From Tistrella mobilis (GTDB lineage: Bacteria > Pseudomonadota > Alphaproteobacteria > Tistrellales > Tistrellaceae), in NCBI RefSeq assembly GCF_039634785.1, contig NZ_JBBIAB010000015.1, forward strand, positions 60,385 through 124,384: DNA of 64,000 nucleotides, read 5' to 3'. Both the position numbers and the translations under genes were made by a program. Under the pieces are notes generated by a model that searched no databases, was not told the origin of the DNA, and saw nothing but the letters and a program-made list of their open reading frames with translations. Position 1 is the stretch's first letter; each line of letters starts with the position of its first letter. Positions 63,563 through 64,000 of this stretch are shown one piece after another.

Positions 63563-63960
63563 GCGGCGGCCGGAGGTCTCGGAACGTTGGGATCGGGTGG
63601 CGGCGGTCGTCGAGGCCCCTCCCGCAGTGGTGGGAGGCCTGGTCGGGGAGAACCGGACCAGTGTGCTGGCTTCAACCGGCGCCGAGGGATCGCCCCGCTC
63701 CGGCTTCTCTGACGGACCGCTCGACATCTGGCAAGGTTCCGCGACGACAGGGGAAAAGGGTAGACGACAGACGAAAAAGGCATGGGGCCCGTGCTGCCGC
63801 CGGACGGCGATGCCCGTGCCCCATTCGTTCACCTTACACGCCTTGGCCGCCGGATGCCAACCTGGCGCGCCCCCACCGTCAGGGCAATCGGGTGAAACTG
63901 TGCGTGACAGGACGGAAAAAGTCTGAATCTCTCATTGTCGACGTTGTTGGCTTGGGAGGG
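63563..63960. other. Upstream region of the PhzF-like gene
   Basis: 400 bases. The minus-strand frame of PhzF stays open through most of it, but the peptide is low complexity (SSGPSEKPERGDPSAP) and I doubt it is translated. No RNA gene seen. Confidence 0.35.
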
Positions 63961-64000
63961 ATGGATGGAACCGTGTGGGGCCTTGGGCGAAGCGATTGGG
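63961..64000 (+). CDS. Possible gene start cut by the right edge
   Basis: GGGAGGG lies just upstream of ATG 63961 and ATG 63965; the second opens an in-frame reading to the window end (MEPCGALGEAIG). Only about 12 codons are visible, so this is weak. Confidence 0.25.
   Translation, partial: MDGTVWGLGRSDW

Overview
The window looks like chromosomal DNA of a high-GC alphaproteobacterium, most like the Rhodospirillales/Tistrella group (a guess from gene content and base composition, not a measured placement). Supporting signs are the hdaH-xseB-ispA-dxs-tlyA order, a rluD-rpoH neighbourhood with an alphaproteobacterial-type RpoH, the serC-serA-hisZ-purA run, and GC-rich coding DNA throughout with short AT-rich promoter gaps. 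I see no phage, transposase, CRISPR array or plasmid functions; the content is core metabolism mixed with regulation and transport.

Layout. 0-8.3 kb: a partial rhodanese, a ferritin-like helical protein, a PHA-synthase-like hydrolase with a cysteine nucleophile, then on the minus strand a histone-deacetylase-like amidohydrolase, the isoprenoid set xseB-ispA-dxs with tlyA, and an Fnr-like regulator. 8.6-19.5 kb: AbrB-type membrane protein, a type I secretion ATPase/adaptor pair, PPK2 with an MgtC/DUF4010 protein, a MacAB-type efflux pair and an unknown protein. 19.7-26.9 kb: VWA plus MoxR ATPase, DUF423, D-amino-acid dehydrogenase, a degenerate sensor kinase, an MFS exporter and an orphan antitoxin-like gene. 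27-32 kb: an alanine/beta-alanine module (alanine dehydrogenase, omega-amino acid:pyruvate transaminase, PuuR-like regulator), then argC and a probable 6S-type RNA. 32.3-41 kb: AEC transporter, FrnE-like oxidoreductase, malonyl-CoA synthetase, tRNA-Glu(CTC), threonine aldolase, RNA methyltransferase, JAMM peptidase, rluD. 41-46 kb: an unexplained structured non-coding region with a sigma-54-type promoter, rpoH, and a symporter-fused histidine kinase with its receiver. 46-53 kb: a ScfR-type regulator divergent from a complete five-gene HAAT (Liv/Urt type) ABC importer. 53-64 kb: a membrane protein and a pseudokinase, purA, hisZ, serA, serC, a GGDEF cyclase and a PhzF-like protein.

How the genes work together. 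The transaminase moves the amino group of an omega-amino acid such as beta-alanine onto pyruvate, and the alanine dehydrogenase two steps away on the same strand regenerates pyruvate and ammonium; the divergent XRE-cupin protein is the obvious regulator. Malonyl-CoA synthetase and D-amino-acid dehydrogenase nearby fit the same metabolic area, but that link is inference. The ScfR-type regulator and the HAAT importer share an AT-rich divergent promoter with an inverted repeat, which suggests the importer carries a short-chain organic acid or related compound.

The most interesting non-protein signals are: (1) two tandem copies of a two-hairpin element in the leader of the transaminase gene, whose variable stem shows compensatory changes between copies; (2) a promoter-plus-terminator transcription unit upstream of argC that folds like 6S RNA; (3) about 490 bases of unexplained, strongly hairpinned DNA between rluD and the rpoH promoter; and (4) a CGATATATCG repeat region upstream of the MoxR gene. 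Several proteins have lost catalytic residues (kinase-like protein at 53.6-55.6 kb, sensor kinase at 23.9-25.1 kb, Fnr-like and ferritin-like proteins).
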